A stretch of DNA of 14,319 nt from positions 1 through 14,319 of the forward strand of contig NZ_JBFHJW010000087.1 in the NCBI RefSeq assembly GCF_041595635.1, in the 5' to 3' direction. The notes beneath the pieces were generated by a model that saw only the letters and a list, made by a program, of their open reading frames with translations, was not told where the DNA came from and did no database searches. The translations under genes and the position numbers were made by a program. Below, in pieces: positions 6,938 to 14,319 of this stretch. This stretch comes from Labilibaculum sp041595635. Lineage in GTDB: Bacteria > Bacteroidota > Bacteroidia > Bacteroidales > Marinifilaceae. The stretch's first letter is position 1, and every line of letters begins with the position of its first letter.

Positions 6938-7792
6938 ATGATAGAATTACAGGAAATATCAGATACTACCCTCGAATTACTCCCAAAAATTGGATTAGGG
7001 AGCGTTATTCTATTCTCGTTTATATTAGCCTCGTGGTTGATTAAAAAAATAATTACCAAAAAAGTCAAGCCAAAAACCAAAAACCCCCTACTAGCAGAAT
7101 TTATAGGAAAAGTAGTAGCATTTCTTATTGCTATAATCGGATTTGTACTATTTCTGCATGTAATTGGATTGGGTGCTGTTGCAAAAAACATAATGGCGGG
7201 AGCTGGTATTACTACTTTTATAATTGGTTTTGCTTTTAAAGACATCGGAGAAAATTTTCTTTCCGGAATTTTAATGGCTTTTAAAAGTCCATTTAAAGTA
7301 GGCGATTTAATTGAAACCAGTGGTACAATTGGTTATGTTCTAGAACTAAACCTTAGAGAAAGTATTCTGAAAACATTGGATGGAAAAGATGTTTTCATTC
7401 CCAATTCTCAGATTATTAAATCGCCACTATTTAACTACACCATTGATGGCTATCTGCGATATGAAATTACCATTGGTTTGGATTACAATGTCGATTTCAA
7501 GAAGGTCACTGATATCATTAAAAGAAACTTAAGTGCAATTCCTGAAGTGTTGACAGGTGATAAAAAACCCATGATAGTAGTTGATGAATTGGCTACTAGT
7601 ACAGTTTCAATGAGAGTATTATACTGGATCGATACGTTTACTTTAAAATCAAAAGCCTACCACTTGCAGATCAAATCGCAAATAATAATTAATTTGGTAG
7701 AAGATTTCAACAAAAATGGTATTTATCTACCGGCTGATATTATTGAGATTAAAAACTACAGTAATCAGACAATTCAAACCAATAAAAATTAA
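6938..7792 (+). CDS. mscS: Small-conductance mechanosensitive channel, MscS family
   Basis: 284 residues, close to E. coli MscS (286). These channels open under membrane tension and release solutes on osmotic down-shock. Three membrane segments are visible (about residues 15-35, 50-75 and 78-105). The third is the pore helix, with the Gly/Ala pattern VAKNIMAGAGITTFIIGFAFKD and FLSGI after it. The beta domain follows with PFKVGDLIE, GTIGYVLELNLRES, LDGKDVFIPNSQI and SPLFNY, the standard MscS core motifs. The C-terminal alpha-beta domain ends with YLPADIIEI and a short polar tail. The ATG at 6938 gives the expected N-terminus; there is no Shine-Dalgarno, as is normal for this phylum. It appears monocistronic. 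Confidence 0.92.
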   Translation: MIELQEISDTTLELLPKIGLGSVILFSFILASWLIKKIITKKVKPKTKNPLLAEFIGKVVAFLIAIIGFVLFLHVIGLGAVAKNIMAGAGITTFIIGFAFKDIGENFLSGILMAFKSPFKVGDLIETSGTIGYVLELNLRESILKTLDGKDVFIPNSQIIKSPLFNYTIDGYLRYEITIGLDYNVDFKKVTDIIKRNLSAIPEVLTGDKKPMIVVDELATSTVSMRVLYWIDTFTLKSKAYHLQIKSQIIINLVEDFNKNGIYLPADIIEIKNYSNQTIQTNKN

Positions 7793-7794
7793 GT

Positions 7795-7830
7795 AGTACA
7801 AAATTGAAAATAATTTTGAATCCGTACTTT
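7795..7830 (+). terminator. Possible mscS terminator hairpin
   Basis: Just after the stop codon, CAAAATT/AATTTTG (7 bp) is nested inside AGTAC/GTACT, with the outer right arm running into TTTTC. The stem is A/T-rich with an internal bulge, so the terminator is weak. The inner right arm (TAATTTTG, 7811-7818) also matches the Bacteroidota -7 box and could alternatively serve the radical SAM gene, though no good -33 box is seen. Confidence 0.3.
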
Positions 7831-7949
7831 TCATTTTCCTCAAAAAATGCGGAAAAGATAAGGAGGTGTGTACTTAAAAAGAAAAGTCGTTAAGCTAACA
7901 CGAAAAAAGCCTGACAATCCAAAAAGAATACAATTTCAAAATTCTAAAT

Positions 7950-8888
7950 ATGTATTACTATTTATTTGGCCCTGTGCCTTCCCGACGTCTGGGAATGTCC
8001 TTAGGTGTAGATTTAGTTCCTCGAAAAGTATGCACGCTAGATTGTGTTTACTGCGAGGTGGGAAAAACCAGCAAACTAAGCCTCGAAAGAAAGGAATACA
8101 TTCCCTACGATAAAATTATTGCTGAGCTAAAGCACTACTTTCAAAACAATCCAGATCCTGATTACATTACCTTTTCGGGATCGGGCGAACCCACTTTAAA
8201 CTCGAGAATTGGCGATGTGCTGCAATTTATTAAGGAACAGAAACCAGAAATTCCTGTGGCAGTGCTCACCAACGGTAGCTTGCTTTACGATAAAAAAGTA
8301 CGAAGTGAACTAATGAAAGCCGATGTTGTACTTCCCTCGCTCGATGCAGGTAGCAATGAAGTGTTTCAAAAGATTAATGCTCCAGCTAAGGATCTGAATT
8401 TCGAGAAGTACGTACAAGGATTAGTCGACTTTAAATCTGAATTTTCAGGTAAGATATGGCTGGAAGTATTTATTTTACCTGACTATAACCTAGAAAAGGA
8501 GGAGCTTGGGAGAATGGAGAAACTGATTGCCCGTATCAATCCTGATTCGGTACAACTAAACACTCTCGATCGACCCGGAACCGTTCCAAATCTTCATTCG
8601 GCCAGTAAGGAAGAATTGCTGGAAATTAAAAAGAACTGGAATTTAGAAAATGTAGAGATCATTTCTTCGGCGGTAGAACGAAAAGATATACAATCGTACC
8701 GTAGCGATACCGAGACCGCTATTTTGGAAACCATTTCTCGAAGACCTTGCACCAATCAGGATTTAAGTAAGATTGTTGGTTTGCACATCAATGAAATAAA
8801 CAAGTATCTCGATGTGCTAGAAGCAGAGAAGAAGATCTCAACCATCAGTCAGGAAAGAGGTGTTTTTTATCAGCCTTACAACAAGTAA
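7950..8888 (+). CDS. Radical SAM protein, COG0731-like
   Basis: 312 residues. The iron-sulfur motif CTLDCVYC (Cys28, Cys32, Cys35) has the CxxxCxxC spacing that binds the SAM-cleaving [4Fe-4S] cluster. The N-terminus YLFGPVPSRRLGMSLGVDLV is the mark of the COG0731 group, related to the wybutosine enzyme TYW1 but lacking its flavodoxin part. TFSGSGEPTLN follows as the SAM-binding glycine-rich motif, then VLTNGSLL and ILPDYN. The barrel ends near residue 215. The last 65 or so residues (TETAILETISRRPCTNQDLSKIVGL onward) look like a winged-helix domain that could bind nucleic acid or protein. The substrate is unknown. The ATG at 7950 places the GPVPSRR motif at its usual position. The GTG at 7868 lies in another frame. 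Confidence 0.88.
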   Translation: MYYYLFGPVPSRRLGMSLGVDLVPRKVCTLDCVYCEVGKTSKLSLERKEYIPYDKIIAELKHYFQNNPDPDYITFSGSGEPTLNSRIGDVLQFIKEQKPEIPVAVLTNGSLLYDKKVRSELMKADVVLPSLDAGSNEVFQKINAPAKDLNFEKYVQGLVDFKSEFSGKIWLEVFILPDYNLEKEELGRMEKLIARINPDSVQLNTLDRPGTVPNLHSASKEELLEIKKNWNLENVEIISSAVERKDIQSYRSDTETAILETISRRPCTNQDLSKIVGLHINEINKYLDVLEAEKKISTISQERGVFYQPYNK

Positions 8889-8963
8889 GAAATCATTTTT
8901 TAAAAAGAAGATTTGTACTCACACACTAATAGAGAACACGATTCTTAACTTACTACAATAAAA

Positions 8964-8989
8964 AAAGGATCGGCCCCCGCCGATCCTTT
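8964..8989. terminator. Strong bidirectional terminator between the radical SAM gene and the xyl operon
   Basis: AAAGGATCGGC and GCCGATCCTTT form a perfect 11-bp stem with a CCCC loop. On the minus strand the stem runs into seven T, making it a strong end for the xyl operon, whose last gene stops at 9082. On the plus strand the T-run is short, but the hairpin can also end the radical SAM transcript. Confidence 0.85.
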
Positions 8990-9081
8990 AACTTACTCAT
9001 TGCCTTAAATCAATAAAACCCACCAACATATCTATTAATTAAACGGCAATGAATAAAGGATTCTCACTAACTAATTCTTAT

Positions 9082-10689
9082 CTATTTTTTCCATAATTTT
9101 TGCATATCTTCTAAGCTTCTTCCTTTTGTTTCTGGTATCACTTTCCAAACAAATAATGCGGATAGAATGCCCATTACACCATAAATCCAATAAGAAAATC
9201 CGTGATGGAATTGAGCTGTTAACCAAGAATTATCGTTCATCATAGGGAAAGTCCATGAAACCATCATATTAGCGATCCACTGAGCAGCAACAGCCAAAGA
9301 CATTGCACTACGAATTGAATTCGGGAAAATCTCCGAAAGCAACACCCAGGTGACTGGTCCCCACGACATAGCGAAAAAGGCAACATATCCTAACATAGCG
9401 AACAAAGCCACCAAGCCCATTTGGTTGAAATAAAATGCGCTGCCTAAAGCGAACATACAAATTCCCATTCCTACACCCCCAATAATCATTAATGGTTTAC
9501 GACCAAATTTGTCTACTGTAAAAATAGCAAGCACTGTAAATATCAAATTAATTGCCCCCACTAAAATGGTTTGTAGTAAGGATGTATCGGTATCGTTACC
9601 CATATTTCTGAAAATTTCAGATGCATAATACAACACAACATTAATACCCACAAACTGCTGGAATACAGACAACAGAACTCCAATTACTATTATTAATCCT
9701 CCAAAAGTTAACCATGGAGAGTTTGTTTCTTTTAACGACTCCTTGATTTCAGCTAATAACTTAGGAGCTTTGCTTGTACCCACAATTTTAATCAACAATC
9801 CTTCCGCTTCTTCTTCGCGCGATTTCATGATTAAATAACGTGGCGATTCAGGCACAAAATACAACATGATTAAAAAGAAGACTGCTGGGATTGTCTCCGA
9901 TGCAAACATGTACCTCCATCCAATTTCATTCAACCAGTTATCATCTCCGTTTAGAGCAATAAAATAGTTCACAAAATAAACGATCAACATACCAAAAACG
10001 ATTGCGAACTGGTTTCCAGAAACCAATTTTCCGCGAATGTCTGCAGGAGCAATTTCGGCGATATACATAGGCGAAAGCATGGAGGCAATTCCTACTCCAA
10101 TACCACCTACAATACGATAAAATATAAAGGCTGTAATGGTACTTGATCCGAAAAGGTTCATAATTTCGGGCATGGCAGAACCTAATGCTGAAATTGTAAA
10201 AAGAACGGCAGCTAAAATAAGACCTTTCTTTCTACCTATATTTTGACTGACATATCCCCCAATAGAACCACCAATAATACATCCAATTAGAGCACTAGAG
10301 ATGGTAAATCCATTGATTGAATTCAATGTATTTTCAGAAATCTCATTTACGGATACCCAAAATTGAGTATACCAAATCACAGCACCTACAACAACTACTA
10401 AAATACTGTAAAGAAGCCCCTTTTGTTTTCCATACATTCGAAACATAAAGCTGGACACCAAAAGTGAGACAATAACAAAACACATAGATACAATGACTTT
10501 GTATTCTGTCAACACTTGCAAAGCAAGAGCACTATCCGACTGAAGCGGAGTTACAAAAAATACTTTAAGTGCTTCAATAGCACCATTAATTACGGCAGTA
10601 TCGTAACCAAATAACAATCCCCCTAGTGTAGCCACTAAAGTGATGCTTAGTATGAACGATTTACTCCCTTGGGCCTGGGTCTGATTCAT
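9082..10689 (-). CDS. xylE: D-xylose:H+ symporter, MFS sugar porter family
   Basis: 535 residues from the ATG at 10689; E. coli XylE has 491. It is an inner-membrane major facilitator protein with about 12 membrane segments that imports xylose with protons. Sugar porter signatures are present in order: LLFGYDTAVING in TM1, NIGRKKG after TM2, VGGIGVGIASMLSPMYIAEI, then PESPRYL, then FQQFVGINVVLYYASEIF in TM7, WGPVTWVLLSEIFP in TM10, QWIANMMVSWTFP in TM11 and PETKGRSLEDM near the end. The QQxxGIN, Trp and Gln positions in TM7, TM10 and TM11 correspond to xylose-contacting residues in E. coli XylE. A longer loop between TM2 and TM3 explains part of the extra length. A TTG 45 bp upstream (10734) is in frame but falls inside a terminator-like hairpin, so the ATG is preferred. 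It is the third structural gene of the xyl operon. Confidence 0.9.
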   Translation of the reverse strand: MNQTQAQGSKSFILSITLVATLGGLLFGYDTAVINGAIEALKVFFVTPLQSDSALALQVLTEYKVIVSMCFVIVSLLVSSFMFRMYGKQKGLLYSILVVVVGAVIWYTQFWVSVNEISENTLNSINGFTISSALIGCIIGGSIGGYVSQNIGRKKGLILAAVLFTISALGSAMPEIMNLFGSSTITAFIFYRIVGGIGVGIASMLSPMYIAEIAPADIRGKLVSGNQFAIVFGMLIVYFVNYFIALNGDDNWLNEIGWRYMFASETIPAVFFLIMLYFVPESPRYLIMKSREEEAEGLLIKIVGTSKAPKLLAEIKESLKETNSPWLTFGGLIIVIGVLLSVFQQFVGINVVLYYASEIFRNMGNDTDTSLLQTILVGAINLIFTVLAIFTVDKFGRKPLMIIGGVGMGICMFALGSAFYFNQMGLVALFAMLGYVAFFAMSWGPVTWVLLSEIFPNSIRSAMSLAVAAQWIANMMVSWTFPMMNDNSWLTAQFHHGFSYWIYGVMGILSALFVWKVIPETKGRSLEDMQKLWKK

Positions 10690-10714
10690 GGGTTTGGATT
10701 TGGAATTAAAAAGT

Positions 10715-10744
10715 AAACTCCCGCAACCTAACAAGCGGGAGTTT
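10715..10744 (-). terminator. Terminator-like hairpin between xylA and xylE
   Basis: AAACTCCCGC and GCGGGAGTTT form a perfect 10-bp stem with a 10-base loop. It lies 13 bp after the xylA stop and, read on the minus strand, is followed by ACTTTTTAA. A T-rich tail after a GC-rich stem suggests a partial terminator or a processing/stabilising hairpin that would lower xylE expression relative to xylBA. Confidence 0.7.
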
Positions 10745-10757
10745 TTAAGATGATTTA

Positions 10758-12083
10758 TTAAATATACCAGTTAACTAACTGTTCTAACATTTCCTGTTTA
10801 CCACTCAATTGAGCTGGCTCACCTACTTCTTTAGCGATTTTTCTTAAATCTTCAAGACTTAAATCACCATTAGCAAAAGCTTTACCGTTTCCTGATTCAA
10901 AAGAAGAATAACGATCTTTCTTCAATTGCAATAGCGAAGATTCTGTTCTTATTTTGTCCGCAATCACCAAGCCACGAGCAAATACATCCATACCACCAAT
11001 GTGTGAGATAAAGATATCTTCTAAATCGGTAGAGTTACGTCTTGTTTTTGCATCAAAATTGATTCCTCCGTGTTCAAATCCACCATTCTCAAGAATTGGC
11101 AACATAGCAGCAACTGTTTCGTAAATGCTTGTTGGAAATTCATCAGTATCCCATCCATTTTGGTAATCTCCTTTGTTCGCATCGATACTACCCAACATGT
11201 TGTTATCAACAGCAGTTTGTAATTCATGCTCGAAAGTGTGACCTGCCAAAGTAGCATGATTTACCTCAATATTGATTTTGAAATCATCTGCCAAACCATA
11301 TTTGTTCAAGAAACCCATTACAGTAGCCGAATCGAAATCGTACTGATGTTTCATTGGTTCCATTGGCTTAGGCTCAATTAGGAAAGTTCCTTTAAAACCA
11401 TTCTTACGACCGTAATCACGAGCCATAGTCAAAAATTGCGCCATGTGATCCAATTCCTGTTTCATATCAGTATTAAAAAGCGACATGTAACCTTCACGAC
11501 CACCCCAGAATACATAACCTGTACCACCTAAAGCAATAGTAGCATCCAATGCATTTTTAACCTGAGTACCAGCATTGGCAACTACATTAAAATCAGGATT
11601 TGTAGATGCACCATTCATGTAACGTGCATTAGAGAATACGTTTGCAGTACCCCACAACAATTTCACGCCAGAATCGGCTTGTTTTTGTTTTGCATAGTCA
11701 ACCATGGTAGACAATCTCTTTTCAATCTCGAAAACAGAAGCATCTCCAACAACATCAGTATCATGAAAACAATAGAAAGGCGCACCTAATTTTGTAATAA
11801 ATTCGAAAGCAGCATCCATTTTCGACTTCGCAGCGCTAATTGGATCCGCATCGTTTCCCCAAGGAAATTTTTGAGTTCCTGGTCCGAATGGATCCCCACC
11901 ATCGCCACAGAAAGTGTGCCAGTAAGCCACTGCAAAACGCAAGTGATCTTTCATTGTTTTACCTCCAACAATGCGGTTTTCATCGTACCACTTGTATGCT
12001 AAAGGATTTTTTGATTCTGGTCCTTCGTAAGCAATCTTTCCAATTCCTGGAAAATACTCTTTGTCTCCTTTTAATATAGTCAT
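10758..12083 (-). CDS. xylA: Xylose isomerase
   Basis: 441 residues against 440 in E. coli. It is cytoplasmic and converts D-xylose to D-xylulose using two divalent metal ions. Visible motifs: WHTFCGDGGDPFG, then FYCFHDTDVVGD with the catalytic His107 and Asp110, WGTANVFSNARYMNGA, YVFWGGREGY, LIEPKPMEPMKHQYD with the metal-binding Glu, IEVNHATLAGHTFEHEL and GSIDANKGD near the second metal site, then GGINFDAKTRR. All match the class II (long) xylose isomerases found in Bacteroidota, including those known from Bacteroides. The ATG at 12083 starts MTILKGDKEYFPGI, the standard N-terminus. It lies 43 bp after xylB on the same strand. Confidence 0.96.
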   Translation of the reverse strand: MTILKGDKEYFPGIGKIAYEGPESKNPLAYKWYDENRIVGGKTMKDHLRFAVAYWHTFCGDGGDPFGPGTQKFPWGNDADPISAAKSKMDAAFEFITKLGAPFYCFHDTDVVGDASVFEIEKRLSTMVDYAKQKQADSGVKLLWGTANVFSNARYMNGASTNPDFNVVANAGTQVKNALDATIALGGTGYVFWGGREGYMSLFNTDMKQELDHMAQFLTMARDYGRKNGFKGTFLIEPKPMEPMKHQYDFDSATVMGFLNKYGLADDFKINIEVNHATLAGHTFEHELQTAVDNNMLGSIDANKGDYQNGWDTDEFPTSIYETVAAMLPILENGGFEHGGINFDAKTRRNSTDLEDIFISHIGGMDVFARGLVIADKIRTESSLLQLKKDRYSSFESGNGKAFANGDLSLEDLRKIAKEVGEPAQLSGKQEMLEQLVNWYI

Positions 12084-12126
12084 GATGTTTTATTTATTAA
12101 ATTATCAATTGTATTTTTAGTTGTCT

Positions 12127-13608
12127 CTATAAATTCTTTTGCAATTGCCTGTTCCAGCGATCATAAGCACCAAGCATTTCCTTCCTCTTACTTTCGTCGG
12201 GTTTGATGGTACTTATTTTCTCTAATCCAGAAAATGCTTCTTCTAAAGAAGAATACACTCCGGCTCCATAACCTGCTCCACGCGCCGCTCCTGCGGAACC
12301 ATCGGTATCATACAATTCAATGGTTGCACCCGAAACCGTTGCCAGAGTTTCCCTAAACAAAGAACTTAAGAACATATTAGCATGTCCGGCACGAATTACA
12401 TTTGACTGAACACCTATTTCTTTCATCACTTCCATTCCATAGTAGAATGAAAATGCAATCCCTTCCTGTGCAGCTCTGTAAATATGGGCATCAGTGTGGC
12501 GATTCAAATTCAAATTTAAAATTTGGGCACCTACTTCGCGGTTATTTAATACCCGTTCAGCACCATTTCCAAAAGGAAGTATGGTAATACCATCAGATCC
12601 AACAGGAATCTCCATGGCTTTTTCGTTCATGTCGGCATAGCTCAAGCCTTTTGCCACATTATGGTTCAACCACGAATTCATAATTCCGGTTCCATTAATA
12701 CAAAGCAAAATTCCCAACCGGCTATTCTCTTGTGTATGATTTACATGAGCAAAAGAGTTTACTCGTGAATAAGGATCGAATTTCACCTCATCGCTTACCC
12801 CATAAACCACTCCCGAAGTTCCTGCAGTGGTTGCAATCTCTCCTGGTTTCAACACATTTAAGGATAAAGCATTGTTTGGCTGATCGCCTGCACGATATGA
12901 AACGATTGCGCTACCAGAAATACCTAATTCTTCCGCAATATCAGGAAGAACTTGACCCTGATTCGAGAAAGTATCTACAATATTTGCAAGCAGATCTTTA
13001 TTTAGTCCGTAAGTGTTTAATATATCTTCCGAAACGGTATTATTTTTAAAATCCCAAAAAATACCTTCCGACAAACCTGAAACCGTAGTGCAAACTTCAC
13101 CTGTTAATTGCATGGCGATAAAATCTCCTGGCAACATGATTTTATGAATTTTTGCGAAGGTTTCGGGCTCATTCTCCTTCACCCAAGCCAATTTACTTGC
13201 TGTGAAATTTCCTGGCGAATTCAACAAATGTGAAAGACACTTATCCTTACCTATTTCGCCAAAGGCTTTTTCACCCAAAGCAACAGCTCTACTATCACAC
13301 CAAATAATAGAGGAACGCACTGGCTTCAAATCTTTGTCAACACAAACCAATCCGTGCATCTGATAAGAAATACCTATGGCTTTCACCATTTCCTTATCTA
13401 CACCGGCACTTAGCATTACACTTTTAATCGCTTGCTTCAGATTACTCCACCACATTTCAGGATCTTGCTCTGCCCAACCTATTTCGTGTGCAGTAATTGC
13501 CATTTCCTTTTTTGGGAAAAAATCAGTAGCTAAACACTTGCTACTTTCCGCATCTAGTAAGGATGCTTTTACTGATGAACTTCCTATGTCTAATCCTAAT
13601 AAATACAT
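12127..13608 (-). CDS. xylB: Xylulokinase, FGGY carbohydrate kinase family
   Basis: 493 residues, family length about 484-500. It is a cytoplasmic enzyme that phosphorylates D-xylulose to xylulose 5-phosphate with ATP, feeding the pentose phosphate pathway. N-terminal LGLDIGSSSVKASLLD is the phosphate-binding loop; ISYQMHGLVCVD and SIIWCDSRA follow and match xylulokinases (MHG and WxDxR). The catalytic Asp is about residue 242 in YRAGDQPNNAL. The C-terminal lobe has TTAGTSGVVYG, LPFGNGAERV and DTDGSAGAARGAGYGAGVY, the last being the adenosine-binding motif. The ATG at 13608 puts the first strand at residue 2. It is the first structural gene of the operon, with the promoter and a pentanucleotide repeat directly upstream. 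Confidence 0.94.
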   Translation of the reverse strand: MYLLGLDIGSSSVKASLLDAESSKCLATDFFPKKEMAITAHEIGWAEQDPEMWWSNLKQAIKSVMLSAGVDKEMVKAIGISYQMHGLVCVDKDLKPVRSSIIWCDSRAVALGEKAFGEIGKDKCLSHLLNSPGNFTASKLAWVKENEPETFAKIHKIMLPGDFIAMQLTGEVCTTVSGLSEGIFWDFKNNTVSEDILNTYGLNKDLLANIVDTFSNQGQVLPDIAEELGISGSAIVSYRAGDQPNNALSLNVLKPGEIATTAGTSGVVYGVSDEVKFDPYSRVNSFAHVNHTQENSRLGILLCINGTGIMNSWLNHNVAKGLSYADMNEKAMEIPVGSDGITILPFGNGAERVLNNREVGAQILNLNLNRHTDAHIYRAAQEGIAFSFYYGMEVMKEIGVQSNVIRAGHANMFLSSLFRETLATVSGATIELYDTDGSAGAARGAGYGAGVYSSLEEAFSGLEKISTIKPDESKRKEMLGAYDRWNRQLQKNL

Positions 13609-13620
13609 TATATGATTTTT

Positions 13621-13645
13621 GTTCTGTTCTGCTCTGTTCTGTTCC
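13621..13645. repeat. Five-unit pentanucleotide tandem repeat in the xylB leader
   Basis: Five contiguous copies on the plus strand: gttct, gttct, gctct, gttct, gttcc. Three are identical and two differ by one base. The array ends 12 bp before the xylB start codon and begins at about the expected transcription start of the -7 box at 13650-13657. It could be a repeated operator half-site or an unstable leader repeat. Confidence 0.8.
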
Positions 13646-13649
13646 GAGG

Positions 13650-13657
13650 CAAATATA
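13650..13657 (-). promoter_or_regulatory. Probable promoter -7 box of the xyl operon
   Basis: On the minus strand the octamer is TATATTTG, an exact match to the Bacteroidota -7 consensus TAnnTTTG. It lies about 42 bp upstream of the xylB start, which gives a leader of roughly 35 bases. No clear TTTG -33 box is present at 19-20 bp spacing, as would fit a regulated promoter. Confidence 0.5.
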
Positions 13658-13695
13658 TAAATGTTTTTGCGATAAAAGAAGAATGATTAAAAAAA

Positions 13696-14319
13696 CTAAA
13701 GTGATTTTCTCAAAATAAGCTGAGTGGGTACGCAATAGGATTTTTCTTCAGCATCCAAAACAAAGGCTGCCAGCTTTTTACCCATCAAATTAAAATCAGT
13801 AGAAATAACAGTTATTCCTTTATCGATATATTTTTTCATGGGTGTTTCATTGTAGGAAATGAGTCCTATGTCCTCCCCAAACTCTAAGTCTTTCTCTCTT
13901 GCCTTATCTAGAATTTTCACCATTGCTCTATCGCTTACCGAAAAGTAAACGGTATTCTTCTTCACCTCTATTGAATCTGCATCGGTGTAAATAGAGTGCT
14001 TGATTTTGTTGTTCTTACAAAAGCGAAGAAAGAATTCCACCGTTTCGTAGGGATGGTAGGTATAATCGGGATACACCAAACAAAAGTGCTCATATTTTTT
14101 AATTCTATCGATTCCCGATTGCAGAGCTTCGTAAACCGATTCTCCAAAATCTTGATAGATTTGTGCCTGCTGATCTTCCGCATTGATATTCCAATCGATA
14201 ACCAATACCTTTTTAGAATCGAGTTGTTTTAATGTTTCGGCGACTTCAGAGTGGTCGAAATTCATGATAACGTACTTACTGTACTTACCAATACTCTCCT
14301 GTATTTGATTCTTAAAAAC
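13696..14319 (-). CDS. Sugar-responsive transcriptional regulator, effector-binding domain (N-terminus outside the window)
   Basis: The frame is open from the window edge, so the real start and the DNA-binding domain lie beyond 14319; an internal Met at 14265 is not the start. The 207 visible codons look like a periplasmic-binding-protein fold as used by LacI- and by sugar-binding GntR-type regulators: KKVLVIDWN, a helical stretch, FCLVYPDY, IYTDADS, VYFSVSDRAMVKIL, EDIGLISYNETPMKKYI, GITVISTDFNLMGKKLA and the typical end PTQLILRKSL (compare LIxRxS in LacI proteins). It sits on the same strand 87 bp before xylB, so it probably controls the operon in response to xylose or a derivative. The exact family (LacI or GntR) needs the missing N-terminus; GntR with a sugar-binding domain, as in Bacteroides FucR, is my first guess. 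Confidence 0.7.
   Translation of the reverse strand, partial: VFKNQIQESIGKYSKYVIMNFDHSEVAETLKQLDSKKVLVIDWNINAEDQQAQIYQDFGESVYEALQSGIDRIKKYEHFCLVYPDYTYHPYETVEFFLRFCKNNKIKHSIYTDADSIEVKKNTVYFSVSDRAMVKILDKAREKDLEFGEDIGLISYNETPMKKYIDKGITVISTDFNLMGKKLAAFVLDAEEKSYCVPTQLILRKSL

Noticed and set aside
6892..7245. 117-residue minus-strand frame opposite mscS
   Set aside because: It is antisense to the conserved MscS membrane segments and has no recognisable features.
7868..8113. GTG-initiated frame with a strong AAGGAGG in front
   Set aside because: Most of it overlaps the well-supported radical SAM gene in another frame and its product is basic and unrecognisable. The purine-rich stretch is probably chance in a phylum that rarely uses such sites.
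10690..10734. 15 extra residues at the N-terminus of XylE from a TTG start
   Set aside because: The TTG lies within the hairpin loop after xylA, and the ATG at 10689 gives a normal symporter N-terminus.
11840..13049. Plus-strand frames inside xylA and xylB
   Set aside because: They are antisense shadows of strongly conserved enzymes.
13541..13735. 64-residue minus-strand frame across the xylB promoter
   Set aside because: It spans the regulator end, the promoter and the xylB start in a different frame, and its product is composed of the repeat and promoter DNA.

Overview
The window is AT-rich and looks like the chromosome of a marine or anaerobic Bacteroidota, most likely Bacteroidales. This is inferred from the xylBAE gene set, the scarcity of Shine-Dalgarno sites, a Bacteroidota-type -7 box (TAnnTTTG) before xylB, and protein styles typical of the phylum. 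No rRNA, tRNA or CRISPR array was seen.

Left part (1-3240) is a decay zone. It starts with the 3' end of an IS256-type insertion sequence. The element's right end cuts a split-Soret/C_GCAxxG_C_C-type redox gene at its conserved LFG(W) position, and that gene also carries a frameshift in a run of nine A. About 2 kb of AT-rich DNA without intact genes follows. By eye translation it holds several gene remnants: a C-terminal piece resembling the nearby SLC12-like transporter, an orphan LuxR/GerE-type helix-turn-helix, and a C-terminal piece resembling the nearby 267-residue secreted protein. Next comes a membrane plus GRAM-domain gene killed by two nonsense codons and a frameshift. The transporter-like and secreted-protein-like remnants have the same order and strand as the intact genes at 3248-6472, which suggests a collapsed second copy of that gene pair.

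Middle part (3248-8990) holds four intact genes. On the minus strand are an SLC12-like (cation-chloride cotransporter family) permease and a secreted protein of unknown function. On the plus strand are an MscS-type mechanosensitive channel and a COG0731-like radical SAM protein. A strong 11-bp hairpin with T-runs separates the radical SAM gene from the convergent xylose operon.

Right part (9082-14319, all minus strand) is a D-xylose catabolic operon, transcribed from right to left: a sugar-responsive regulator (N-terminus outside the window), xylulokinase (xylB), xylose isomerase (xylA) and the xylose/H+ symporter (xylE). XylE imports xylose, XylA converts it to xylulose and XylB phosphorylates that to xylulose 5-phosphate for the pentose phosphate pathway. 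Two regulatory features stand out: a five-unit pentanucleotide repeat between a likely promoter and the xylB start, and a terminator-like hairpin between xylA and xylE.
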